The position numbers and the translations under genes are program-made. Of a stretch of 23,213 nucleotides of DNA, positions 1 through 7,311 are shown piece by piece; the stretch's first letter is position 1; every line of letters begins with the position of its first letter. The DNA is from a virus: the IMG/VR virus record IMGVR_UViG_3300046522_000745, positions 1-23,213 of that record; one strand, given 5' to 3'. Below the pieces are notes generated by a model. It ran no database searches, was not told the origin of the DNA, and saw nothing but the letters and a program-made list of their open reading frames with translations.

Positions 1-1056
1 TTAGTTGGGAGAAATTGTTCTTCCTTCGAGCTTGCGGATGGCCGCTTCGCCCAGCGCTGGATCACGGTGCATGTAGTGAGTGTCGAGGATGCTCCCGACT
101 TCCTTCAGGCTGTGTCCCGTGATGGCGGCGATCTCCGGAACGGTGGCGCCGGCGACTGCCAGGCGCGTCACGGCGGTGCCGCGCAGGTCGTGGAAGGTCA
201 GACCCGTAACGCCGGATTTGATGCAGGCTTTGCGCCATGATGCGCGGAAGCCTGATTCGGTCCAGGCGGTGCCACGTTCTGTAGCCAGGATGGTGGCGGG
301 CACGGGCTTGCCCTCGGCGGCCAGGCGCTTCTTCAGGGCTTCCAAGGCGGCGCGGAGGGGCGCGCCGACCGGGATCACGACCGCGACCTTAGTCTTGCGC
401 TGGCGCAACCTGATCGTGGTGCCGTCGAACGCGGCCCATTGCAGCCGCAGCAGGTCTCCCTGCCGCTGGCCTGTCCAGAGCGCGAGCGTGAGTGCCAGGC
501 GAAGATGCGCGGGCGCCTTGGCGTGGAATGCTGCTTCGTCCGCGTCGGTCCAGACATTCTCCGTCCGCGCTGCGCGGTAGAGGCGGCCAGGGCGTTCGCA
601 GGGGTTGATGGTGATCAGGCCACGGTTCAAAGCCCATGAGAGTGTGCGGGCGAGCACGGCGAAGGCGTAGTCCGCCTGTCGGCGCGACTTGATGGCGAGG
701 CGTTCACGCCATGCGATGAACTCGCCTCGCGTGCGGCGGTCTTCAAAGGCATCGATCGGGAAATCCCCGAACTCGGCTTCGATCAGCTTGAGGAGCCGGC
801 GATAATCTTTGCGCGTGCGGTCTGCGAGGTCGGCGAACTCGGTCGATTCTTCGAACCTGTCGAGGATCGAGATCAGCAGATCCGTGCGCGGTTCGCGCTT
901 GGCGGTTACGGCGCGATTGTAGCTCGCGACGAATTCCGGCGAGCCGGGCGCACCGTCCAGGCGCGGGCCGCCCTTCCAAGCGTAGTAGTATGTAATGGAC
1001 TTGCCGGATGCGAGTTTCTTCGTGATCCGGTTGATGCCCTTAAGGCGCACTCGCAT
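1..1056 (-). CDS. int: Phage integrase, tyrosine recombinase
   Basis: This protein of 351 residues should catalyse site-specific insertion and excision of the prophage. The C-terminal catalytic domain is complete: Arg198 (in TGQRQGDLL), the HDLR box (His289, Arg292), GH at 314-315, and the nucleophile Tyr328 in THYMHRD. Residues ~60-160 form the usual core-binding SAM-like region, and a short N-terminal arm-binding part precedes it. The stop codon is the first triplet of the window, so the attachment site is probably just outside to the left. It is the last gene of the leftward early operon, and its start overlaps the preceding small gene by 17 bases. The family is clear. Which att site it uses cannot be seen. 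Confidence 0.96.
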   Translation of the reverse strand: MRVRLKGINRITKKLASGKSITYYYAWKGGPRLDGAPGSPEFVASYNRAVTAKREPRTDLLISILDRFEESTEFADLADRTRKDYRRLLKLIEAEFGDFPIDAFEDRRTRGEFIAWRERLAIKSRRQADYAFAVLARTLSWALNRGLITINPCERPGRLYRAARTENVWTDADEAAFHAKAPAHLRLALTLALWTGQRQGDLLRLQWAAFDGTTIRLRQRKTKVAVVIPVGAPLRAALEALKKRLAAEGKPVPATILATERGTAWTESGFRASWRKACIKSGVTGLTFHDLRGTAVTRLAVAGATVPEIAAITGHSLKEVGSILDTHYMHRDPALGEAAIRKLEGRTISPN

Positions 1057-1237
1057 GACGCTTCTGTTTCCAGTTATCGAATGGGGAGGCAGGCGTTAGT
1101 GGCGCTGCCGAAGTCAGGACGCGGATGGTGCCGTCCGGTGCGATCTCCACGCCGGCAACCGGCTCCTGCGCGGCGCGGAAGGCCTTGAGAGCACGAACCA
1201 CGTCGGCTTGGCGAAAGGCAGCGGGTGTTCGGGACAC
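1040..1237 (-). CDS. Small phage protein preceding integrase
   Basis: This 65-residue protein overlaps the integrase start. It reads as an N-terminal helix (AFRQADVVRALKAFRAAQ) followed by a short beta hairpin (GVEIAPDGTIRV). Small proteins of this pattern are often found directly before integrases in alphaproteobacterial prophages. I do not know a proven function. Its size and place would suit a recombination directionality or DNA-binding factor, but no clear excisionase HTH is visible. The overlap suggests translation coupled to integrase. Confidence 0.7.
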   Translation of the reverse strand: MSRTPAAFRQADVVRALKAFRAAQEPVAGVEIAPDGTIRVLTSAAPLTPASPFDNWKQKRHASAP

Positions 1238-1333
1238 GGAACCTCCTTCAGATCGCCCGCCACGGTGGCGGACAATGCTGGCGCCGTGGACGGGGTGGCA
1301 TGTGGACAGACGGCTGACCGGATGAGCTATCGT

Positions 1334-1564
1334 TCACGTCGTGCAGATCGCGGCTGCTGCTGCTTCGCCGTGGCCGCCGATGCGGTTGCGGGTACGGAGG
1401 TCGCGCTGGCGGTCGGCACGCAGGCTTACGCCGGACGTGATTTGGTTGAAGCGGCGGGCGTTGATCAGCTGATGGGCGTAGAGCGTTTCCGCGCACAGGC
1501 GCAGGCGCTCTTCCACCGTCTGGCCGATCCAGTCGTTCGCGGGTTCGAGGTAGAGGAACCTCAT
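1334..1564 (-). CDS. Small hypothetical early protein (76 aa)
   Basis: Unrecognised. I chose the ATG at 1564 because it overlaps the stop of the upstream small membrane gene (ATGA), a typical coupled junction, and because the protein-like sequence starts there (MRFLYLEPANDW). The longer open frame upstream is low-complexity Arg/Pro/His and shadows the neighbour. The middle part (TVEERLRLCAETLYAHQLIN) is probably helical. The C-terminus is Ala-rich. About 100 bases without a gene separate it from the small gene before int. Confidence 0.55.
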   Translation of the reverse strand: MRFLYLEPANDWIGQTVEERLRLCAETLYAHQLINARRFNQITSGVSLRADRQRDLRTRNRIGGHGEAAAAAICTT

Positions 1565-1758
1565 CGGCCGTCTCCTTTCACGCCGGTGAGGGCGTGGGCG
1601 ATGATGAAGGGGATCGCTATTAGAGCAGCGACCAAAAACAGCGCGCGCGTGGCCGCCCGGATGGCGAGCGCAAAGCGGCGATCGTGGCAGGTGCGTGGCG
1701 AGCATCGCCGGCAGCTGCAACCGATCGGGTGGACGGCGTGGGCGGATTGGCGGCGCAT
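1561..1758 (-). CDS. Small single-span membrane protein with Cys cluster
   Basis: This is a 65-residue protein. The N-terminal half holds a Cys/His cluster (HPIGCSCRRCSP, residues 10-21) that could bind a metal. Residues ~38-57 (ATRALFLVAALIAIPFIIAH) form one convincing transmembrane helix. It starts 2 bases after the gapR stop and overlaps the next gene by 4 bases, so it belongs to the early operon. The function is unknown. Confidence 0.6.
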   Translation of the reverse strand: MRRQSAHAVHPIGCSCRRCSPRTCHDRRFALAIRAATRALFLVAALIAIPFIIAHALTGVKGDGR

Positions 1759-1760
1759 CG

Positions 1761-1997
1761 TCAGTCGATCCCGAGCGCGGACTTGTAGTTGTCCAGGAGC
1801 AGGTCCATTTCGCGGCGATCGTCCGGGCTCATCTTCCGGATGCGGACGATCTGGCGCATGATCTTCACATCGTAACCGACCGCCTTCGCCTCGTTGTAGA
1901 TGTCGCGGATATCGTCGCCGATGCCCTTCTTTTCTTCTTCCATGCGCTCCACACGTTCGATGAGAAGGCGCAGGCGATCATCGTTGGTTTCGGCCAT
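1761..1997 (-). CDS. gapR: GapR-family (DUF2312) DNA-binding protein
   Basis: This 78-residue protein is all-helical with a heptad-rich first half (LRLLIERVERMEEEKKGI) and the family's conserved core (IYNEAKAVGYDVKIMRQIVR, then RKMSPDD). GapR of Caulobacter is a nucleoid-associated protein that binds overtwisted DNA ahead of replication forks and transcription and stimulates topoisomerases. A phage copy would be expected to act on phage or host DNA topology. I place the start at 1997, not the longer 2051 frame, because the family begins MAETNDDR and an AAGGA-type ribosome site lies just upstream. It is nearly as long as the chromosomal versions, so it looks intact. Confidence 0.9.
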   Translation of the reverse strand: MAETNDDRLRLLIERVERMEEEKKGIGDDIRDIYNEAKAVGYDVKIMRQIVRIRKMSPDDRREMDLLLDNYKSALGID

Positions 1998-2008
1998 TTC
2001 CAGTTCCT

Positions 2009-2230
2009 TCAGAGCATCAGCAGTTGAGGATCGGGGCTGTTCGCGATCCAATCGGTGCGGGCGGCTACGGCGCGTTCATATGCCGCGTCGGCAGCAGCGT
2101 ATTCGGCCTGGGCGCCGGTGAGCTTTTCGGCGGCACGCGCCTTGCGGCGTTCGCAGCATCGCACCAATTCCTCGACCTTGCGGAGGTCGGGCGAGCCGGC
2201 GAACAGGTACGAGAAGCGAAAATCCGCCAT
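2009..2230 (-). CDS. Small hypothetical protein, coiled-coil-like
   Basis: This 73-residue protein was not recognised. From residue ~16 it is one long charged, Ala-rich helix (DLRKVEELVRCCERRKARAA and onward) likely to form a coiled coil. It begins 5 bases after the upstream membrane gene and ends 11 bases before gapR, in the same direction. It therefore belongs to the early operon. Confidence 0.6.
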   Translation of the reverse strand: MADFRFSYLFAGSPDLRKVEELVRCCERRKARAAEKLTGAQAEYAAADAAYERAVAARTDWIANSPDPQLLML

Positions 2231-2235
2231 GGCCG

Positions 2236-2442
2236 TCAGCCCGCCTGGTGCAAGTGGATCGAGATCTGCGCGATCAGGCAGACGGCACCGAGAGTGGCGG
2301 CCGTACCGAGCAGTACGGGCAGGGCGATCCTGTGGGCGGCAGTGGCAAAGTGCGACAGGCGGCGCTGCGTTGCGGCCAGTGTGAGCGCCTCAGCGACTTC
2401 GAACTGCGCATACATCGCGCCGAGGTCGAAGGGGGCGCTCAC
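2236..2442 (-). CDS. Small membrane protein (68 aa)
   Basis: This is a 68-residue protein with a soluble N-terminal helix (residues ~8-37) and a transmembrane segment at ~39-61 (ALPVLLGTAATLGAVCLIAQ). The start codon overlaps the stop of the preceding zinc-ribbon gene (ATGA), so the pair is probably translationally coupled. It is unrecognised. A single-span early protein could act at the membrane, for example in superinfection exclusion, but nothing in the sequence shows this. Confidence 0.6.
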   Translation of the reverse strand: MSAPFDLGAMYAQFEVAEALTLAATQRRLSHFATAAHRIALPVLLGTAATLGAVCLIAQISIHLHQAG

Positions 2443-2651
2443 TGGATTGCCGCCTTAGGGAGGTCGATCGCGCAGTCAGCGCAGTAGACGAATACATCGT
2501 CCGCCACGGTTTCGGCCGCCCAGTTTTTGGGCAAGGCAGGGGTACGGCTGTGGTGGGGCGTTTCGCAGGCCGTGCAGATGAAGGTGATTGCCGGCTGCAA
2601 GGCGCGCAACGGAGAAGGTGTGCGGCGCTTTGTCTGGCTAGATGGGCGCAT
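2439..2651 (-). CDS. Small zinc-ribbon protein
   Basis: With the ATG at 2651 the protein has 70 residues and two CxxC knuckles (Cys26/Cys29 in ICTACE and Cys57/Cys60 in YCADCA) separated by 27 residues, the layout of a zinc ribbon. The first ~20 residues are basic. A longer in-frame ATG at 2714 adds 21 residues but has no better ribosome site, and I judge the shorter form more likely. It overlaps the downstream membrane gene by 4 bases. The function is unknown. A nucleic-acid or protein-binding role is a guess from the fold. Confidence 0.6.
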   Translation of the reverse strand: MRPSSQTKRRTPSPLRALQPAITFICTACETPHHSRTPALPKNWAAETVADDVFVYCADCAIDLPKAAIQ

Positions 2652-2749
2652 GTCATTGTTCCGGTGAAAGGCAAAGGAGGGGCGTTCCCGGAAGCGAGCC
2701 GGGTTCGAAAGCATCAGGATCAGAAAGTCAGTTCGGCGCGGCCGTCAGT

Positions 2750-3055
2750 TCAGGTGACGGTCGCGCTTGATTCAGGTTCGCTGGGGGGACCATCGTCATT
2801 GGCTGCGCGATCGTTCGCGGCTTCGCGCCACGTCGTCATCGGCAGCTTGTGGAGGGGAGCCGGGAACCGGCTTTGCCGTGTGGTTCGTATTGCCGTCATT
2901 TCCACCACGAAGACATGGCCGCACGCATCCGGGTTGCGGCATGCGTAGTAGAGTTCGCGAAACAGTAGACTTTTCTTCCCGACCGTCTGAGCAAATGCGC
3001 GGCCCCCGCAGGCCGGGCAGTTGACGTGAGGGAGCTGCACCCGTGGACCGGACAT
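2750..3055 (-). CDS. ogr: Ogr/Delta-type late gene activator
   Basis: This 101-residue protein matches the P2 Ogr / P4 Delta zinc-finger family. Cys13 and Cys16 (CPAC), then Cys39 and Cys45 (CRNPDAC), give a C-X2-C-X22-C-X5-C layout; P2 Ogr has X2, X22, X4. After the finger comes the family's EMTAIRTTRQSRFP-like stretch. Ogr binds upstream of late promoters and recruits RNA polymerase through its alpha subunit, switching on capsid and tail operons. In P2 the gene follows D. Here it sits inside the early operon, with its ATG sharing one base with the upstream stop (TAATG). The C-terminal ~25 residues are acidic and probably disordered. Confidence 0.88.
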   Translation of the reverse strand: MSGPRVQLPHVNCPACGGRAFAQTVGKKSLLFRELYYACRNPDACGHVFVVEMTAIRTTRQSRFPAPLHKLPMTTWREAANDRAANDDGPPSEPESSATVT

Positions 3056-3546
3056 TACTTCATCACCCCGATATCTCCCCGACCGACCCCATTGCCGGGC
3101 GCAAGTGCTTTCAGACGGCCGATGAGGCGCGCGACGATCGCGTCTGCCTCTTCGGTCTCAAGGATGGCGGCCAGGATCATCGCGGGCGAGGCGCCGGGCG
3201 CGAGGGCCTGAATGCAGCGGCAGACGGCATCGCCTGCTTCACGGGAAAACAGAGCAATGTCTTCAGCAAGGGCGACGCGGCAGGCATTTGCATCCGCCAT
3301 GGCGACTTCCATCTGCCGGGCGAAGCTGTCCGAAATCGGCGCGTAGCCACCACCGGCGGCGAAGTATGCGCGGTCAAGGGCAAGGGCCTGTTCGAGCGTC
3401 GGCGTTCCGCGATTTTCGCTCTCGCTCCAATGTTGCACGGTGCGCTCCGCGCGGCCGGTTATCCGCGCGGCTGCTTTCCAACCGATCAGGTCACCCACCG
3501 TTGTGATCGCCATGGAGAAAGAGACGGGGTCGCGTGGCTTTGTCAT
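3055..3546 (-). CDS. Putative HTH regulator, second early gene
   Basis: With the ATG at 3546, which overlaps the upstream stop (ATGA), this protein has 163 residues. Residues ~15-40 (TVGDLIGWKAAARITGRAER, then TVQHW) look like a helix-turn-helix, followed by a helical body and a Leu/Ala-rich C-terminus. Its position, second in the early operon behind a Cro-like gene, recalls the CII-like or Cox regulators of temperate phages. I cannot assign it to a named family with certainty. A longer in-frame start at 3585 is possible but would overlap the upstream gene more deeply. Confidence 0.68.
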   Translation of the reverse strand: MTKPRDPVSFSMAITTVGDLIGWKAAARITGRAERTVQHWSESENRGTPTLEQALALDRAYFAAGGGYAPISDSFARQMEVAMADANACRVALAEDIALFSREAGDAVCRCIQALAPGASPAMILAAILETEEADAIVARLIGRLKALAPGNGVGRGDIGVMK

Positions 3547-3833
3547 GCCGCGTCCTTCCGTTGCGCTTTTGCCGGACGATCGCAAACGACGGAGGCGGGC
3601 TTGGCCGTTATGGTGGTTGCGACATCCGACGGGCGGCCAAGGGGGAAGACGACATTTTCAGCGGTCAGGGGCAAGCCAGCGGCAAGGCCAGTATCGAGCA
3701 CTTTGGCCTGCTTTTGCGCGGGAATATGGCCCGCACGCTTCCACGCCATGACCTTGCTGGGGCTTTCGTCTAGGGCGCGAGCCATCGGGCGGATGCCGCC
3801 GAACAAGTCGAAAATTGAGGTGATCCGTTCCAT
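3543..3833 (-). CDS. Cro-like HTH regulator, first early gene
   Basis: This 96-residue protein has an N-terminal HTH of the YdaS/Cro-like type (residues ~5-45, IFDLFGGIRPMARALDESPS then KVMAWKRAGHIPAQKQ), a short TAENVVFPLGRP segment, and a basic, variable tail. It is transcribed divergently from the repressor, with 72 bases between the two start codons. It is therefore the natural Cro/Cox-type antagonist at the prophage switch. The ATG at 3833 has no clear Shine-Dalgarno; an in-frame ATG at 3839 is an alternative. A TATTAT box on this strand (3856-3851) overlaps the first operator. Confidence 0.8.
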   Translation of the reverse strand: MERITSIFDLFGGIRPMARALDESPSKVMAWKRAGHIPAQKQAKVLDTGLAAGLPLTAENVVFPLGRPSDVATTITAKPASVVCDRPAKAQRKDAA

Positions 3834-3838
3834 GACCA

Positions 3839-3854
3839 TTATTGTGCAAAATAA
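3839..3854. promoter_or_regulatory. Operator dyad O1 at the prophage switch
   Basis: TTATTGTGCAAAATAA is a 16-base palindrome with one mismatched pair, directly upstream of the Cro-like start. It contains the decamer TTGTGCAAAA, which recurs exactly at 3889-3898. A leftward TATTAT -10 candidate overlaps it, so protein bound here would be expected to block the early operon. Which regulator binds is not shown. Confidence 0.6.
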
Positions 3855-3876
3855 TAACACAAACAGCAAGCCTTAA

Positions 3877-3905
3877 TTTGCGCATACGTTGTGCAAAAAT
3901 TTTGC
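3877..3905. promoter_or_regulatory. Operator dyads O2/O3 abutting the repressor start
   Basis: TTTGCGCA at 3877-3884 and TGTGCAAA at 3890-3897 form an inverted repeat (7 of 8 pairs, 5-base spacer). GCAAAA-A-TTTTGC at 3893-3905 is a second, perfect 6-base dyad that ends right before the ATG of the repressor. The second copy of TTGTGCAAAA lies within. Binding here could autoregulate the repressor. No Shine-Dalgarno fits between the dyad and the ATG. Confidence 0.55.
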
Positions 3906-4466
3906 ATGGCTAGTTCGGTGACTGTTTCAGTGAATCTTCGCCTCAAAGAGCTGCGGAAATCCGCCAAGCCCGGCCTGACCATTAGAGGCATGGCTGACGC
4001 TTTGGGCATAGGCCATTCACGCTATGCCTATTTCGAAGACCCTAACCGCTTCAAAAAACGAGAACTTCCGCTTGATCTTACCCGTCAGATCGCGGCGGTG
4101 CTTGCTTCGCGGGGTGTCGATCCAGCTGAAGTAATGCTTCTGGCTGGGCTGAAGGGGACTGAAGCTGAGCCAGAGGCTCGCGCGGTGGAAGCGGCACTTC
4201 CACCGATCCAGTACGTGCCTCTGCAAGTCGCGCTGCCTAGTGAAGCAGCGCTGCGGGAGATGTTCCGCGGCCTGCTCGTGCTTGTCCCGGAGGAAGCGAC
4301 GAGGGACGAGACCGCTGAAATTCTAGCTCGATGGCTACCATCTGGTTTCGCAGGAATCGGACCGTATTTGCCCGATCCGGGCGCGGGCACGTTGACTGGA
4401 GCCGGTGCTCTTCTTCCAGCTGCCTCAACAGACGATCTCGAATCGCCGCAATCGTCGCGCACTTGA
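3906..4466 (+). CDS. CI-like prophage repressor (XRE-type HTH)
   Basis: With the ATG at 3906 the protein has 186 residues. Residues ~12-65 form an XRE-like HTH (LRLKELRKSA, then LTIRGMADALGIGHSRYAYF) with the DPAEVMLLAG tail common to this class. A linker and a C-terminal helical region (RDETAEILARWLPSG) follow. There is no LexA/S24-type autocleavage domain, as in P2 rather than lambda repressors, so RecA-driven self-cleavage is not expected. It is the only early gene on the plus strand and faces the Cro-like gene. A GTG at 3891 would add five residues, but the ATG is preferred although neither has a clear ribosome site, so a leaderless or short-leader mRNA is possible. Confidence 0.82.
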   Translation: MASSVTVSVNLRLKELRKSAKPGLTIRGMADALGIGHSRYAYFEDPNRFKKRELPLDLTRQIAAVLASRGVDPAEVMLLAGLKGTEAEPEARAVEAALPPIQYVPLQVALPSEAALREMFRGLLVLVPEEATRDETAEILARWLPSGFAGIGPYLPDPGAGTLTGAGALLPAASTDDLESPQSSRT

Positions 4467-5013
4467 TATTGCACTTCGGACACGCAAACTCGCAGCCCGG
4501 CGTTAGCCGGTACACCTCGCCTTGCACTTTTCCCGCCTTCAAATGTTCCCAATATGTTCTCCTAGTGGCGAAAGGGGGGCGTCTAGGAAAGAGGGAAACG
4601 CAAACGGGGGAAAAATCGCCGGACGGGTGTACAAGCGAGGGTGACATCGACTGGCCGGGTGGGAGGCCGCGATGGCAATGCCTGACTAGATCACTCGAAG
4701 TACCAACACCCTACAAGGTGCAAAATCATTGTGCTCGCAATGCAGCAGCCATCCACCGATTCCTTGGCGGTCACGCCAGATAGCGGAAATGGCTGTCACG
4801 GCAGCAACGCGCCCATTCCGGTCATCTGACGCGCTGAAGGCGGCTCCTAAAAGCCGTCGTTCGTTCAGGTGATCTCGACGGCTACGACGGTGACCTCTAC
4901 TTGGCTGTACTCAGGGACGCGGCCCGGCTGATCCGCCGCCTCATTCAACCCACAATGATTGGCTGGAGCCGTCAAATAAGTTTCCGACTGAACCCGACGG
5001 CAAACGACCGCGC
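4467..5013. other. Intergenic stretch after repressor
   Basis: No convincing gene was found in these ~550 bases. The SOS box is at 4545-4559. A minus-strand frame from about 4647 to 4237 contains a CPKC/IKC cluster and a helix-like stretch near 4540-4400, but more than half of it is antisense to the repressor. The rest (4600-5013) looks like decayed, non-coding sequence up to the end of the ATPase gene. Confidence 0.45.
4545..4559. promoter_or_regulatory. LexA (SOS) box, GTTC-N7-GTTC
   Basis: GTTCCCAATATGTTC matches the alphaproteobacterial LexA consensus of two GTTC half-sites seven bases apart. On the other strand it reads GAACA-N6-GAACA. It lies 79 bases beyond the repressor stop and well away from any clear start codon. 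It could drive a leftward transcript antisense to the repressor or a short rightward transcript. No good -35/-10 pair could be fixed. Confidence 0.55.
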
Positions 5014-7311
5014 TCAGCTGCAAAGGGTTCTGAGCCGCGCGAGGTGCTTCGGATCGACATGCTCAATCATTTCGAAGAGCTGGGTCGCTGCGCCCCTAGT
5101 CTCCTCTAGAGTCATTGTGGAGAACGACAGCAGGTCATCAATGTTGTCCGAATGGGATTCGACCTGCGCGAGCCGTTCGAGCGCAGCTAGTCGCTCCCGG
5201 TCTAGGTCCGGATAGTCGCTGCATAGCTTGTCGAGCTGGCTGGGCAGTCCACCACCTCCAGGTGCCTTGAATGCGAGGAAGACGTCCAGCACCCGTCGGA
5301 TCACGTTCGGGATCATGTAGCCGTGGTCGTCGTATGCATCGGGCTGGTTCACGAAACGGAACACGTGGTTGAACAGGAAGTGGTATTCGGAATCATATTC
5401 CCTGAGCAGCTTCGACATCTCGACGATCGTCGACGAGCGCCGCTGCTGACCTTCCGGGATCGTGACGTCGATGAACAGGAACGTCGCGGTCTGCGCTTTT
5501 CCCTCGGCGGGCCGCACCTTGCCTTTCCAAGCCTTCCTGAACTCGTTCATGCACTGAAGGTTGTGGGTCAGGATGAACACCTGAGCTGCCTTCTCCAAGC
5601 GAGTGCGCACGAGTGAGCACGCGAAGTTCAAGGCTTTCGTGTCTAGGCTCGAAACGGGATCGTCGACGACGACGATGACGTCCTTGAGCTTCCGGTTGTC
5701 GGCCTCGATCGACGACAGGAAGTAGGAGATTGCGATGGCGGTCTTCTCCCCCTCGCTCGGGACCCCGGAGATGGGCGTGCCGTGCCGCTGCAGCTCGTAG
5801 CCCTCGTCAACGGGGTTGATCGTCAGCTCACCGTGGCCGAGGTACGCGGCGATCAGTTTGTTGATCACGCTGGCCGCCGGGCCATGGGTCCGTATCCGCT
5901 GGCGCAGCTCGCGGGCCTGCTCCCGCACAGCCGCGAGGGCATCGGTCGCCACTGTTAGCTTACCGGTTGAATCCGCCATTTCCTTCGCCGACTTCGCGTA
6001 GTCAACGCGGCAGTCGATGATGAAGTGGCGTCGGATAGAGGTCTCGGCGGCCTCCTTGCGCTTCGTGAAGTCGGCGACGGCCTGGTTGTGTGCGGCGATG
6101 GCATCGTTGCAGCTGCCCACCTGCGCGGCCAGTCGTTCGGCGGTGGCAAGGACATCTGCCTCCACCGCGGCGCCCTGCATGTCGGCCGGGGTCGCCGGAC
6201 GCTCGCGCTTGGCGGTGAGCACCGTCTGCAGGGTGCCGAGTTGCTTGACGAGCTGGCCTAACTCCTTCGAGGCGCCCTCGCGCGCATCCTTGAACCCAGC
6301 TCGCAGTTCGGTCGTGAGCTCGTCGGATGCGGGCAGCTGGGAAGCCAGCTGGGTCGTCGTCTCGATGAGCTTTTCCAGTCGGTCCGCCGTCGTCGTCAGG
6401 CGGGCGACGAACTGGTCGACGCTGTCATCCAGGGCGGCGGCCAGCAGCGCCCGTCGTTCCGGGGAGATAGGGGCGCCGCAGTGGATGCAGACGGCGACGC
6501 CGTTCTTCTCGTGATATTCGTGCCCGTGCTTGAGCCAGAGCAGCATGTCGGGATGGCGCTGCACCTCGTCGAGTGCGACCTGCGCCAGTGATAGGCTGCA
6601 GACGTCGGCGATGAAGCGGTAGGCCGTCCCGATAGTCGCCTTGTCGAACGACACCGGTTCGAGGCGGGGCATCGGTTCGTCCAGCCGGCGCGTGTCTTCG
6701 GCGGCCTTCAGCTCGTCGTCGGTGAGCGGTGCCCCTTGGTCGTCCTTCCAGGTCTCGTAGTCCTTCGCGAACGCGGGCGCCTCGTACTTGCGGCTGCCGA
6801 GATGCAAGCGGGACGCGACGGACTTTGCGCGCTCCCGCTTGAAGTTGGTGAAGGTCTTTTCGGCGGCTCCCTGGGCCGCCGAAGCCACCTCCTTCCTAGC
6901 CCCCGCCTTGACGATCTCGCCCTCGATTCGGGTGAGTTCGGCGGCGGCTTCGGCCTGGTCGGTGCCAATGTAAAATACAGGCTTGGCGCGTCCGGCAGAC
7001 CACTGAAGGTTTTGCTCGATGTAGTCCGAGTTGAACACCAGCAGGCGCTGCTCGAGTCCAGCGGGATTGGTCGGGCAGCCGAAAGCCGACCCGTCATCCA
7101 TCTCCACCTCGAACGAGCCGCCCTCGGGAAGTTTCGGGTGCGAAGCCCCCGCCTCGAGGCTCGCAAACACGCGCGACAACGTGCTCTTCCCGGATCCGTT
7201 GAAGCCGTAGACCAAGTTAAAGCGCCGGAACTGCAGCGAGGGCGACCTAGCTCCCCGGTCGGCGTAAATCCCGATGCTCTGCAGCGATTTGATGTTTGTG
7301 ATGATCCCCAT
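5014..7311 (-). CDS. RloC/PrrC-like AAA_13 ATPase, probable anticodon-nuclease defence protein
   Basis: This is a 765-residue ABC-type ATPase of the AAA_13 family. The Walker A is GFNGSGKS (36-43), the signature is PSEGEKTA (518-525), the Walker B is VIVVVDDPVSSLD (545-557), and the switch His is in ILTHN (580-584). Between them, helical coiled-coil arms flank a CIHC zinc-knuckle (275-278), like the Rad50-type hook of RloC. After the ATPase head come SEYHFLF (641-647), NVIRRVLDVFL (669-679) and VESH (717-720). In PrrC and RloC this region carries the Arg-Glu-His tRNA-cutting triad. Candidates here are Arg672, Asp676 (Asp where Glu is usual) and His720. The role as a phage-defence tRNA nuclease is inferred. 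It stands alone on its strand, back to back with the Septu-like pair. Confidence 0.82.
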   Translation of the reverse strand: MGIITNIKSLQSIGIYADRGARSPSLQFRRFNLVYGFNGSGKSTLSRVFASLEAGASHPKLPEGGSFEVEMDDGSAFGCPTNPAGLEQRLLVFNSDYIEQNLQWSAGRAKPVFYIGTDQAEAAAELTRIEGEIVKAGARKEVASAAQGAAEKTFTNFKRERAKSVASRLHLGSRKYEAPAFAKDYETWKDDQGAPLTDDELKAAEDTRRLDEPMPRLEPVSFDKATIGTAYRFIADVCSLSLAQVALDEVQRHPDMLLWLKHGHEYHEKNGVAVCIHCGAPISPERRALLAAALDDSVDQFVARLTTTADRLEKLIETTTQLASQLPASDELTTELRAGFKDAREGASKELGQLVKQLGTLQTVLTAKRERPATPADMQGAAVEADVLATAERLAAQVGSCNDAIAAHNQAVADFTKRKEAAETSIRRHFIIDCRVDYAKSAKEMADSTGKLTVATDALAAVREQARELRQRIRTHGPAASVINKLIAAYLGHGELTINPVDEGYELQRHGTPISGVPSEGEKTAIAISYFLSSIEADNRKLKDVIVVVDDPVSSLDTKALNFACSLVRTRLEKAAQVFILTHNLQCMNEFRKAWKGKVRPAEGKAQTATFLFIDVTIPEGQQRRSSTIVEMSKLLREYDSEYHFLFNHVFRFVNQPDAYDDHGYMIPNVIRRVLDVFLAFKAPGGGGLPSQLDKLCSDYPDLDRERLAALERLAQVESHSDNIDDLLSFSTMTLEETRGAATQLFEMIEHVDPKHLARLRTLCS

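Noticed and set aside
80-580. Plus-strand open frame opposite integrase
   Set aside because: Shadow of the integrase gene, with no protein-like motifs.
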